From positions 106,299 to 170,298 of the forward strand of contig BOKF01000016.1 of the NCBI GenBank assembly GCA_016860845.1: 64,000 nucleotides of DNA. Reading direction: 5' to 3'. Below are positions 36,919-46,400 of the stretch, piece by piece; positions within the stretch are counted from its first letter, which is position 1; every line of letters begins with the position of its first letter. The notes below the pieces were generated by a model. It saw nothing but the letters and a program-made list of their open reading frames with translations. It searched no databases and had not been told where the DNA came from. This DNA comes from Chloroflexota bacterium. GTDB lineage: Bacteria; Chloroflexota; Anaerolineae; 4572-78; J111. A program made the translations under genes and the position numbers.

Positions 36919-38376
36919 CTAATAGGCCGGGCAGGTTTCGCCGGAAGACCGATACATACTCAAGATGGTGTTGATTTCGTTATGTGCGTCCTGTAAGGCT
37001 TGCTCCGCCGTCTTGGCGCCGCTAAAGCCGCTCTGCGCCGCCCGGTTGACAATCTCGATAATTTGGGGCCATTCCTTGATCTGGGGCACCAACTGCGACC
37101 GGGGCAGTTCAGCGGCAATGACCTTGGAGAACGGATCGTTTAGCAGCGGCTCGAAAGGCTTGACCCCCTTATCCTCCAACCCGCCCGAAACATCCCGTCG
37201 CGCCGAGAGCACGCGGGCATCCGTGAACCATTTCTCGTCGGCGGCCTGGCTGGTCATGAATTTAAGAAGCTGCCAGGCCTCTTGAGGATGCTTGGTGTTC
37301 TTGTTGATCATCCATGCGCTTATCCAGGCTGTGGTCGGCTTTTGAATATTTTGCCCTGCCTTGAGCGGGATGGGCGCGGCTGCAAGCGTCTCAGCCGCGT
37401 TGAGCTTGGGATTAAGACCCGCGAAGATCGGTACGGTCCAGCCGGAGCCTATCTTCATCGCAATCTGCTCCTCTGCCATTTGCTGGCGCACGTGGCCCGG
37501 GTTCCGCGTCGTCACGCCAGGTGGCACTACCTTGTGTTCAGTTACCAGGCTGATGTAAAAGTTGAAGGCATCCTTGGCCTCAGGGCTGTTGAGCGCCGAA
37601 CACTTGTGGTCCGGGGTCAGGTACACCGCCCCGTGACCCAATAGAATGGGCGTAAACCGAAGCTCAAAGCCGGGATCTACCGCGCCCACTGTGCCGAAAC
37701 CCCACGTGTCCAACTGGCCATCGTTGTTGCGGTCGCGGGTGAGAGCTTTGGCATAGGTTAAAAACTCGTCCCAGGTCCGGGGCGGTTTGTCAGGATCCAG
37801 GCCGGCTTCCTTAAACAAGGTCTTGTTGTAGAACAGGACCATGGACATGAAATCACTGGGGAGGGCGTAGTATTTGCCCTGATACCGCATCAGTTCGACG
37901 GTTTGTGGATACCAGGTGTCCATGAACTTCCCGCCCCAAGGGGTCTCGCCCTCTTGTTGAATAAAAGGCGTGAGGTCATACAGAAATCCCTTTTCAATAA
38001 ATGACCGGATCGAGAAGCCGTGAAGATGCATCAAATCCGGCCCGGCGCCAGTTTGGATTTCGGTAATGTACTTGGTCTCTTTCTCCGCATAAGGGACAGG
38101 TTCCAACTCCACCTTGATCTGAGGGTTCTCTTTTTCAAAGACAATCATCATCTCTTTGATAGCCTTTTCCCAGTGTGGCTCGGTAAGATGCCAGTCCGAT
38201 AGGCGCAAGGTCACCACTGGTTGAGACCCTTCAGCGGGCGCCAGCGGCGGTGGGGTGGTTGGCGGTTGGGTTAGCGGCTCTTGAAGGGCAGTAGGCATAG
38301 GACCGCAGTTTGTTAGCATCAGCAGCAGGCTGCCTATCAATGCCAGGAATATCAGCCTTTTAGATAGGTTGTTCAT
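36919..38376 (-). CDS. Extracellular solute-binding lipoprotein (family 1 type) without transporter
   Basis: 485 residues. Signal peptide with lipobox LLMLTNC (Cys about 24). Then VTLRLSDWHLTEPHWEKAIK, FEKENPQIKVELEPVPYAE, GAGPDLMHLHGFSIRSFIEK, MSMVLFYNKTLFKEAGLDPD, PPRTWDEFLTYAKALT and a C-terminal helix, all characteristic of ABC sugar-binding proteins (family 1). No permease or ATPase gene is next to it. Its start overlaps the 1619-residue kinase gene by four bases (ATGA) and the Cache kinase follows within 11 bases, so it lies in a sensor operon. This suggests it binds a sugar or glycan and presents it to a membrane sensor kinase rather than to a transporter. Ligand unknown. Confidence 0.85.
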   Translation of the reverse strand: MNNLSKRLIFLALIGSLLLMLTNCGPMPTALQEPLTQPPTTPPPLAPAEGSQPVVTLRLSDWHLTEPHWEKAIKEMMIVFEKENPQIKVELEPVPYAEKETKYITEIQTGAGPDLMHLHGFSIRSFIEKGFLYDLTPFIQQEGETPWGGKFMDTWYPQTVELMRYQGKYYALPSDFMSMVLFYNKTLFKEAGLDPDKPPRTWDEFLTYAKALTRDRNNDGQLDTWGFGTVGAVDPGFELRFTPILLGHGAVYLTPDHKCSALNSPEAKDAFNFYISLVTEHKVVPPGVTTRNPGHVRQQMAEEQIAMKIGSGWTVPIFAGLNPKLNAAETLAAAPIPLKAGQNIQKPTTAWISAWMINKNTKHPQEAWQLLKFMTSQAADEKWFTDARVLSARRDVSGGLEDKGVKPFEPLLNDPFSKVIAAELPRSQLVPQIKEWPQIIEIVNRAAQSGFSGAKTAEQALQDAHNEINTILSMYRSSGETCPAY

Positions 38377-41300
38377 CGGGAACTCTCCATTTTTCGCGGC
38401 AGGGTAAAGGTAAACATAGCGCCGTGGTCAAGCTCACTTTCAGCCCAGACTCGCCCCCCGTGGCGGTGGATGATCCGCTGGACAATGGCCAGGCCGACCC
38501 CGGTGCCTTCGAATTCCCGTTCGCTGTGCAGGCGTTGGAACACGCCAAAGAGCTTGTCCACGTAACGCATGTCAAAGCCGGCCCCGTTGTCGCGCACCCA
38601 ATAAATGTTTTCCCCAACCTCCGGCCTGCCGCTTACCTCGATCACTGCTCGCTCTCGTTTGGCCGAAAACTTGAGGGCATTGGAAAGCAGGTTGGCCCAC
38701 ACCTGGCGGAGCAGCGTTGGATCGCCCAGCGCCGCGGGCAAGGGTTCGAGTTGAAAATTGAGGCGCTCTCGGTCTGCGGGTGTGGTCAATTCGTAGACCA
38801 CCGAGGTGACGAGGGTGGTCATATCAATCGAAACAAAGTGCAATTGAGACCGGCTGAGGCGGGAGAAGGCCAGCAAATCATCAACCAACTGGCCCATGCG
38901 TTGGGTTTGTTGGCGGATAACGGCACACACCCGTTTCCCTTCGGCGTCCAGGTGGGGTTCGTATTCTTCAGTCAGGATGCGGGTGTAGCCGTCAATGGCC
39001 CGCAGCGGGGCGCGCAGGTCGTGAGAGACGGAATAGGAGAAGGCCTCCAACTCGCTGTTGGCTATTTCAAATTGGGCGGTGCGTTCAATGACCCGCTGTT
39101 CCAGTTCTTCGTTCAGTCGGCGGATTTCCTCTTCGGCTTGCTTGCGCGCGGTGGCGTCCCGGAAAGAAGCGACCAGGCCGGAAAAATGCCCTATCTTGTC
39201 ATGAACGGGGAAGGTAATGGCATCAACATAGACCGCACTCCCATTCGAGCGCTTCAGCCGATGTTCCCCGTGCCAGCTACCCGCAATGCCTTCGATGATC
39301 GCCACGCGCCCCTTCACCCCAACAGCTCCGGGATCAACATCCTGGTAAAGCGCTTGCCACCAGGCCAGGTCGAGAGCGGTCCCAGGCTCGACTTTGACCT
39401 TCTCGCCCCGGCCCAGGATGCCAGGCCCGCCCAGGTAGCCTACGACCGCGTAGGCCGAAATCATCCCCGCCACGGTGTTGTCGAAACCGATGTAGCAGGC
39501 AACCTCAATCGTCTGAATTGGTTCCAACTGGTTGACGATAATCACCGGAATGCCCGCCTGGTTAGCTCGCTTGAGCGCCCGCCTGACCACCTCCACCTCA
39601 ATGGTAGAGAGGACGATGGCATCCACCTGGTCTTGAATGAAGTTGTCAATGATGGCCGCCTGGTCGGCCAGGTCCTCCGGGGCGAGAGGTATCCGGGTGA
39701 TAACCTCTACGTTGAGCCCAGACTGGCGGGCCGTTGCTGCCGCTTTCTCGAAATATGCGGTGGCGGTCTGGTAAACCCCTGTGGCCGCCATCTGGATCCA
39801 GCCGATCACGATCTTCTGCGGCAGCTTCTGGCCGGCCTTGATCCCTTCCCAATCTATCGGCTCCAGAGCCGGCAGTGGATAGAAGAGATCGGCGTTGTCT
39901 CTGTATATGGTGCGTGCCCGGATGTCAAAGGTAGGGGGCACAGCCTGCCCCAGGGCCAGCATGACCGCGAACTTGGTGCCGTACCAACCCCACTCTGGAA
40001 AGCCATGATGCGTCTCTGCCATCAAACGGCCCTCCCGTATCCGGTCCGTTGACTCTGGCGTCGCATCGTTGCTGAAGACCTTGACCTCATCCTGGCGCCC
40101 CGCAGCCTCCACTGCCAGCATCGCGCCCAACCCCATCTCGCTTGAGGCCGCCCAGATGATGTCTAATGTCCCCGGGGGGTTAACCCGCAAGAACTCTATC
40201 GCCGCCTGGCGCCCCTTTTCTCGGTTCCAATCGGCGGCCAGTGTGCCGACGACCTCAATGCCTGGATACCGATCAATAATGCTGTGGAAGCCGTTCAGCC
40301 GGGCTGCAGAGAAGAAACTGCTGACCCTGGCCCAGTCGGTAATGCTATCCAATAAGGGCAGCTCTTCTTCAAACCATAAGGACGTCAGGCACCGCCCTGT
40401 CACATTATGGGCCAGAAGTTGGTTGCAAGCCCGGTTGGAGTAAACAATCTGAAGCTCAGGGTCGGTCATCAGCATAGCATCAATAGAGTTCTCTACGATG
40501 TTCTTGAAGATGTAAAATCTCTCTTCCGCCAGCTTGCGTTCTTGCGCCAGGACTTCTTCGGCCTGCTTGCGCTCGCTAAAGAGGCGAGCATTCTCGATGG
40601 CGTTCGCTATCTGGTCGGCCATGGTTTGCAGCGCCCTGATGTCCTCGCTGTCAAAGGCGGCTGCCTGGGTGCTTTGCACCGTCATCGCGCCAATAACTTG
40701 CCCCCGCGAAATCAGCGGCATTACCAGTTCGGAGCGTGTCGCCGGCAGGAGTGGATTCGCGAAGCGGACGGCTGCCGCACCCACATCGGGCGCGATGCGA
40801 GCTTGCCGGTTGGTGATACACCAGCCGACCAGCGAAGCCTCACCGGCTTCCAGCTTATGACCCTGCTCGACCATCTGCCGCCCGGCCTCGCCTGTGCCGG
40901 CGTGCAATACAGCATGGTGGCCGCCGGGGTCAAGCAGGAACAGGCCGGCATAGTACAGGTCAAAGTGGTCACGGATGAGATTGACGGTTTGCTGGATCAA
41001 CTCGTTCGTGTCCAACATGCTGCTGGCCGCGCGAGAGACTTCGGCGGCGGCCTGAAGTTCGCGGGTAAGTCGTTCCTGGGCTTGCTGGGCCAGCTTGAGG
41101 TCGGTAATGTCACGGGAGACGCCGAACGTACCGATGATGTGGCCATGCTCGTCCCGCAGCGGCATTTTGGTTGTCAGAACCCAATCCAACTGACCATCAG
41201 CCCGCACGTTCATCTCTTCCAGACTCAGCGGCTGGCCGCTTTGGATGATTTGTTGTTCCTGCTCGTATTTGCGCCGAGCTTCGTCCGGAGGGAAAAAATT

Positions 41301-43232
41301 AAAATCGCTCTGGCCAATTCCTTCGGCAGGATCACTAAACCCCATGTAGGTAGCATACGCCTTGTTTACTCTGATAATCCGGCTATTAAGGTCTTTGAAG
41401 TAGATGCGGTCGGGGATGTTTTCCATAAAGGTATCAAGAATGTACTGCTGCCGGACCAGCTCTGCCGAACGTTCCTGTACCCGCTGTACCAGCAGCGCTC
41501 CTTGTAAGGCACTGCACAGTTCTCGTCGCAGAACTTCGTAGATGTCGCCATCGCGTGGCCCCACCTCAAAGACCACAAAGCCGAGCTGGTTCTCCTGAAA
41601 GTAGAGCGGCTCAACCACCCAATTATATCGCCTTGTCTGAGGCAAGAACTCCTCCGGCACCAAGTACTGCGCGGGAAAACGCCGACCATTGGCGGCTAAG
41701 GCCATCCGTCCCTGTTCATTGTAGCCCAAGATCAGCCTGGCCCAGGCAGCGGGCGCTGCCGGATTCTCGTAGAGGGAGAGATAACAGCCTGGGATACCCA
41801 GGTGCGGCAGTTTCTCGACCAGCATATCCATTATGCCCCCCAGATCAAAGGTGGTACTCAAGGCGCCCTCGATCTCCGTTAACAGCCGCGCCTGTTGTGT
41901 CTTCTGCCAGGCCTGGCGCATTTCGACCCTCTTCACCGTCTCGCCGATCATCACCCGGGCCTGCTGCCAGAGGTCTTCGGCCCGTAACACCTGTTCAGCT
42001 TCAAGACAGGGTAAGGTGTGGCGGCGCAGGGCAGAAAGCACGTCATGCCAACCGGTCACATCGCCGCCAGCCGCTGTCACCTGGTGCAGCACCTCATCCA
42101 GAGCAAACAAAAAACGAGCGACCGATTTCTCTTCCAGCTCAGCCACAAATGCGTCCAGGAGCTGGACTGCCCAGCCGGCGGGCAGATGGTCAGTATGATC
42201 TCCCACTATCTCTGACATCTCCCGGAGAATCTTTGCTCGCCTGGCGGCGAGGGTCGTCTTGAAACTGCCGCCCCCAGCCATAACCGGCCCGGCAGCCGCC
42301 TGGATCACCTTCGGGTCCAAACAGCCGCACGATTGCCGGACCACCAGCCGGGTCGGAAGAGTCACTTGCTCAGGCACATGCTCGCCCCGTAACTGGGCCA
42401 ATACCATCTTGACGGCCTGCTTGAGTTGCTCGGATACGGGCTGGCGTACCGTCGTAAGCGGAGGCATGGTAAAACCACCCTCGTCCGCGTCGTTAAAGCC
42501 GGCGACAATTACCTCATCCGGCACGACCAAGCCCCGTGCCTGCAATTCTTCCAACGCGCCAATGGCCATCCCATCGTTGGCCGCCACCACAACATCAAAC
42601 TTGACCTGGCGTTGATCGAGCAAGGTCCGAATGGCGTGATGTCCTGAGCTTGGATTCCAGTCGCCGGGTGGCGTTACCAGGTCTGGATCGAAAGGAAGGT
42701 CATATTCCCTCAAAACATCGGTGTAGGCCCGATAGCGTTCCTGGGCTTCCATATTGCGGAGCGGGCCGGGGATAAAAGCTAGCCGGCGGCAGCCGTGCCG
42801 GTCAATCAGATGGTGCATGACCTTACACATCCCCTGATACCCATCTGTGAGCACAGCGGGAATTCCCGGCAGGGCCACCGAAAGATTTATTATTGGCAAT
42901 GGGCGGTATTGTTCACAGAATGTCCTCAACCCGTCCACCCCCACAAAACTGCTCAGGGCACTCCCACTGACGATCAGCCCGTCTACATTAGTGGGGCTGG
43001 CCAGGTTATAAATAGTGTTAGCCTGCGCCTCAAAGGCATAGCGAGTCGCATTCAGATCCCCACCCGGAAAGCAAATCAGATTGGCGTCTTCGGCCTGGGT
43101 GGCATCCATGGCTCCCTGCCACAGGCGAATCCCGAATGTATCCCAAATCCCGTGGGTTAGAAACCCGATGGTTGGGCGCTTAGGCTGCATTTGGTTAGGC
43201 TTGAGTTTGCTCGGTTCGGACTTGTCTGCCAT
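38373..43232 (-). CDS. Giant histidine kinase with LacI-type and circularly permuted sugar-binding domains
   Basis: 1619 residues, no membrane helix. Order: LacI/ribose-binding-like domain without the DNA-binding head (about 17-300: PTIGFLTHGIWDTFGIRLW, DGLIVSGSALSSFVG, VVVAANDGMAIGALEEL, VIVAGFNDADEGG); helical linker; GAF 1 (about 455-600); PAS 1 (about 610-730); GAF 2 (about 740-905); first half of PAS 2 (about 925-972); an insertion of about 345 residues (975-1319); second half of PAS 2 (1320-1365); His[20 protein letters not shown] (about 1400); HATPase to the end. The insertion is a periplasmic-binding-protein domain whose C-lobe (975-1139) comes before its N-lobe (1140-1319). GAF 2 has no clear chromophore Cys. 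ATGA overlap with the lipoprotein gene. A possible promoter is seen upstream (TATACT on the minus strand at 43295-43300). Confidence 0.88.
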   Translation of the reverse strand: MADKSEPSKLKPNQMQPKRPTIGFLTHGIWDTFGIRLWQGAMDATQAEDANLICFPGGDLNATRYAFEAQANTIYNLASPTNVDGLIVSGSALSSFVGVDGLRTFCEQYRPLPIINLSVALPGIPAVLTDGYQGMCKVMHHLIDRHGCRRLAFIPGPLRNMEAQERYRAYTDVLREYDLPFDPDLVTPPGDWNPSSGHHAIRTLLDQRQVKFDVVVAANDGMAIGALEELQARGLVVPDEVIVAGFNDADEGGFTMPPLTTVRQPVSEQLKQAVKMVLAQLRGEHVPEQVTLPTRLVVRQSCGCLDPKVIQAAAGPVMAGGGSFKTTLAARRAKILREMSEIVGDHTDHLPAGWAVQLLDAFVAELEEKSVARFLFALDEVLHQVTAAGGDVTGWHDVLSALRRHTLPCLEAEQVLRAEDLWQQARVMIGETVKRVEMRQAWQKTQQARLLTEIEGALSTTFDLGGIMDMLVEKLPHLGIPGCYLSLYENPAAPAAWARLILGYNEQGRMALAANGRRFPAQYLVPEEFLPQTRRYNWVVEPLYFQENQLGFVVFEVGPRDGDIYEVLRRELCSALQGALLVQRVQERSAELVRQQYILDTFMENIPDRIYFKDLNSRIIRVNKAYATYMGFSDPAEGIGQSDFNFFPPDEARRKYEQEQQIIQSGQPLSLEEMNVRADGQLDWVLTTKMPLRDEHGHIIGTFGVSRDITDLKLAQQAQERLTRELQAAAEVSRAASSMLDTNELIQQTVNLIRDHFDLYYAGLFLLDPGGHHAVLHAGTGEAGRQMVEQGHKLEAGEASLVGWCITNRQARIAPDVGAAAVRFANPLLPATRSELVMPLISRGQVIGAMTVQSTQAAAFDSEDIRALQTMADQIANAIENARLFSERKQAEEVLAQERKLAEERFYIFKNIVENSIDAMLMTDPELQIVYSNRACNQLLAHNVTGRCLTSLWFEEELPLLDSITDWARVSSFFSAARLNGFHSIIDRYPGIEVVGTLAADWNREKGRQAAIEFLRVNPPGTLDIIWAASSEMGLGAMLAVEAAGRQDEVKVFSNDATPESTDRIREGRLMAETHHGFPEWGWYGTKFAVMLALGQAVPPTFDIRARTIYRDNADLFYPLPALEPIDWEGIKAGQKLPQKIVIGWIQMAATGVYQTATAYFEKAAATARQSGLNVEVITRIPLAPEDLADQAAIIDNFIQDQVDAIVLSTIEVEVVRRALKRANQAGIPVIIVNQLEPIQTIEVACYIGFDNTVAGMISAYAVVGYLGGPGILGRGEKVKVEPGTALDLAWWQALYQDVDPGAVGVKGRVAIIEGIAGSWHGEHRLKRSNGSAVYVDAITFPVHDKIGHFSGLVASFRDATARKQAEEEIRRLNEELEQRVIERTAQFEIANSELEAFSYSVSHDLRAPLRAIDGYTRILTEEYEPHLDAEGKRVCAVIRQQTQRMGQLVDDLLAFSRLSRSQLHFVSIDMTTLVTSVVYELTTPADRERLNFQLEPLPAALGDPTLLRQVWANLLSNALKFSAKRERAVIEVSGRPEVGENIYWVRDNGAGFDMRYVDKLFGVFQRLHSEREFEGTGVGLAIVQRIIHRHGGRVWAESELDHGAMFTFTLPRKMESSR

Positions 43233-43314
43233 CTATTATGCTTCTTCGTCTATTGCGTTACTATTCCTTGCCAGATTCTGGGCAGCTTTTCAAAAGTATA
43301 TCCAGATAATTCTA

Positions 43315-43404
43315 TCATCCTAATTTTTGATTACCCAAGTAGTAACCCAGCCTCCCCAGGGTTACTCCCCCTAGCAAAATGTTTGCTGTGTCCAGATGGC
43401 TCAT
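43315..43404 (-). pseudogene. Relic of an Rcp1-type response regulator (29 codons)
   Basis: Directly after the stop of the 2741-residue kinase an ATG opens a frame reading MSHLDTANILLGGV and ending after 29 codons. The first 11 residues match [11 protein letters not shown] and [11 protein letters not shown] of the two intact regulators in this block, and the DNA around the junction (AAAGGAGTCTGACGATGAGCC) matches the kinase-regulator junction of the others. After codon 11 the similarity stops. So a regulator gene once followed this kinase and is now deleted except for its start. Confidence 0.75.
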
Positions 43405-43406
43405 CG

Positions 43407-46400
43407 TCAGACTCCTTTCCGAGGAAGGGTAAAGTAAAAAGTGGCGCCCTGGTCCACAGTGCTTTCGGCCCAGACCCGCCCGCCGTGGCGATGGATGATC
43501 CGCTGGACGATAGCCAGGCCGACGCCGGTGCCGGCAAATTCCCGCTCACTGTGCAGGCGCTGGAACACACCAAAAAGCTTATCAGCATAGCGCATCTCAA
43601 AGCCAGCTCCGTTGTCACGCACAGCATAGATGGTTTCGTCGCCCTCCCGTCGGCTATCTACCTCGATAACTGCCCGTTCGCGTTTGGCGGAGAACTTGAT
43701 CGCATTGGCCAGCAGGTTATTCCACACCTGGCGGATCAGCGTCGGGTCACCCATAGCTAGAGACAAAGGATCCAGATGGAAATCAATTCGCCTCCGCTCT
43801 TCCGGCGTCGTCAATTCGTCAAACACTGCGCTGGCCAGCGTGGCCATATCAATGGGAGAAACCTTCATTTGAGTGCGGCTGAGGCGGGAGAAGGCTAGCA
43901 GATCGTTAATCAACTGGTCCATCCGCTCAGTTCGATCACGAATGACGGTACAGACCCGCTGACCTTCGGCGTCCAAAACAGCTTCGTAGTCTTCGATGAG
44001 GATGCGAGTGTAGCCATCAATGGCCCGCAGGGGAGCGCGCAGGTCGTGGGAGACGGAATAGGAGAAGGCTTCCAGTTCTTTGTTGGCCACTTCGAGTTGG
44101 GCGGTCCGTTCGATCACCCGCTGCTCCAATTCTTCATTCAGCCGGCGGATTTCTTCCTCGGCCCGCTTGAGCGGCGTAATGTCGCGGCCTGAGGCTTGTA
44201 TCTCGATAACCTGACCATTTTCGTCGGTAATACCTTGAAGGATCCAATGAATCCAGCATTCCTGGCCGTCCCAGCGGTAATTCAGGTATTCACCGCTGAT
44301 CGGGGTCGGATCCTTTACGAAGTTGTCAGTCTCTTGCCGGGCCTGTTCGTGAAATTCCGGCGCGACCATAATAAGATAACTTTGCCCGATCAATTCCTCG
44401 CGTGTTTTGCCATAAAACTGGCAGTACGCATCGTTGACAAAGGTCAGGGTGGTATCCGGCAGGTAGCGGCTGATCAGGTCAATCTGGCTTTGGACTAAGG
44501 CCCGGTAGCGGGCCTCGGAGGTGCGCAATTCTGCCTCTACCCGCTTGCGCTCGGTGATGTCTCGCCCGAGCGAAGCGACGCTGATGACCCGACCATCTGC
44601 ACTGACGAGCGGGGCGTTAAACCACTCGCAGATAATGATCTGTCCAGCCTTGGTCAAATTATCGTTGATACTGTAAGTGCCACCCTGTTGTGCCAGTAAG
44701 GCTCGCCGGACTTGATCCACCAGCGGCCGCGTGGCTTCGGGTACGATGAGGTCCTCCAGGTAGCCACCTAGCGCTTCTCCAGTGGTATAGCCAAAAATCT
44801 GTTCGGCCGCAGGATTCCAGGAAACCACCCGAAAGTCTACATCCCACTCGATCACCGCCAGCGGTGATTGCTGGACCAGCAGCGTTAGCCGCTGCTGCGA
44901 CGCGCGGATCATCTCTCGCAAGTGGGCGGCGCGTAGGGCCACCGCGCCCTGTTCGGCCAGCGTTTGGTAAAGGTGCTGCTTTTCCCCGTCAAAGTAGCCG
45001 AGGGACTTGGTCGTGACCCCGATAAAGCCCATCCATTCGTTCCCGGCCGTAAGCGGGAAGGCGGCGTGACTAATCACTTTATCCGGATGGAACAGTTCGC
45101 GGCTGGCCGGGTCAACTCGTTCATCGGCCCAGAGATCGTTTGAGACAAACGGCCGGTCGGCGGAGAAGAGATTGATAGTCGGGAACTGCGCAACCGGAAA
45201 GCTCAATCCAATGGGCGGGCCGTTTACAAAGCCGCTCTCAAAGGGATTGTTACGGCGCAGGGTGACCACAACTTCATCTCCCGTCCGGTCAAAAGTAAGG
45301 ATAGCCACATGCGCCTGGGGATAAAGACCGGCGTGTTGGATCAGCGCATCCAGCACCTCGTCCTCGGTTTCTGCGCTTGCCAGAGCCTGACTGATCTCAT
45401 AGCGCACGCGGGTTTCACGCAGGTTACGTTCGAACTGCGCTTCGGCTCGTTTGCGCTCGGTCACGTCCATCCCAACGGCCCACATCGCCCAGCCGGGGAT
45501 CTGCACCTGATTATAGATGGAAGACCAGGCCACCGTTTTGGTCTGGCCGTCTTTGCTCACATAATCAAGCTCCCAATCACGAAAATTTCCTCCCAAGGTT
45601 TCAAGTTCGCTGAGTATGTTCTGCCGGTAAGCGGGGTCCGGGTACATCAGGTTAAACACCTGAGCCATAGATTGGCCAATCATCTCGGCGGCGGTATGAC
45701 CGGTCAGGCGTTCCGCCTCGCGGTTCCAAAATACCAGCTTGTCGTCGGCGTCGAAGGCATCCATGATCACCGGGATATTCTCGGCAACCAGGCGCAGCCG
45801 CTCTTCGCTCTCCCTTAATGCTGTCTCGGCCTGCTTACGTTCGGTGATGTCGCGCACAACGGCAAGGACTCGATCCTGGCCGCCAATGGGCGTCAGCCTT
45901 AAATTCACCTCAACCCAGAAGAGATGTCCATCCTTGGCCCTTGCTCTCCACTCAAAGAGTTGGGGCCCCTCCTTAACTGCCTTCGCTATCCATGCCACAA
46001 TTTCGCGGATGGTGTAGGGCGGCTCATTCAAGCTCGTGTCTTCCATCCTGATTTGAAGGGCCTCTTCGTGGGTGTAGCCATACATCCTGCACATTCCAGC
46101 GTTGACATCGAGAATAGCGCCGGTTAGGCTATCATGGACGAAAATGGCGTCATCCACCGAATCGAAAATTGTCCTGAAGCGTTGCTCGCTCTCCCGCAGC
46201 GTTGCCTCTGCCAGCTTGCGTTCGGTGATGTCCAGAACAGACACCAGTACTTTGCCCAGAGAATTTGCATGGCCTGGGGCAACGCTGAGGTTCAGGACAA
46301 TAGATCTCTCCTCGCCGCTTAAGGTTCGATAGACCGATTCGCTCTCAAACCATTGACCACCTTCGGCCAGAGTGATTAACTCTTCCCGAAAGACGACGAG

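Noticed and set aside
38424..41507. Two long plus-strand open frames (542 and 366 codons)
   Set aside because: They lie opposite the HATPase, PAS and GAF parts of the 1619-residue kinase; similar shadows recur opposite each copy of the transmitter, as expected.
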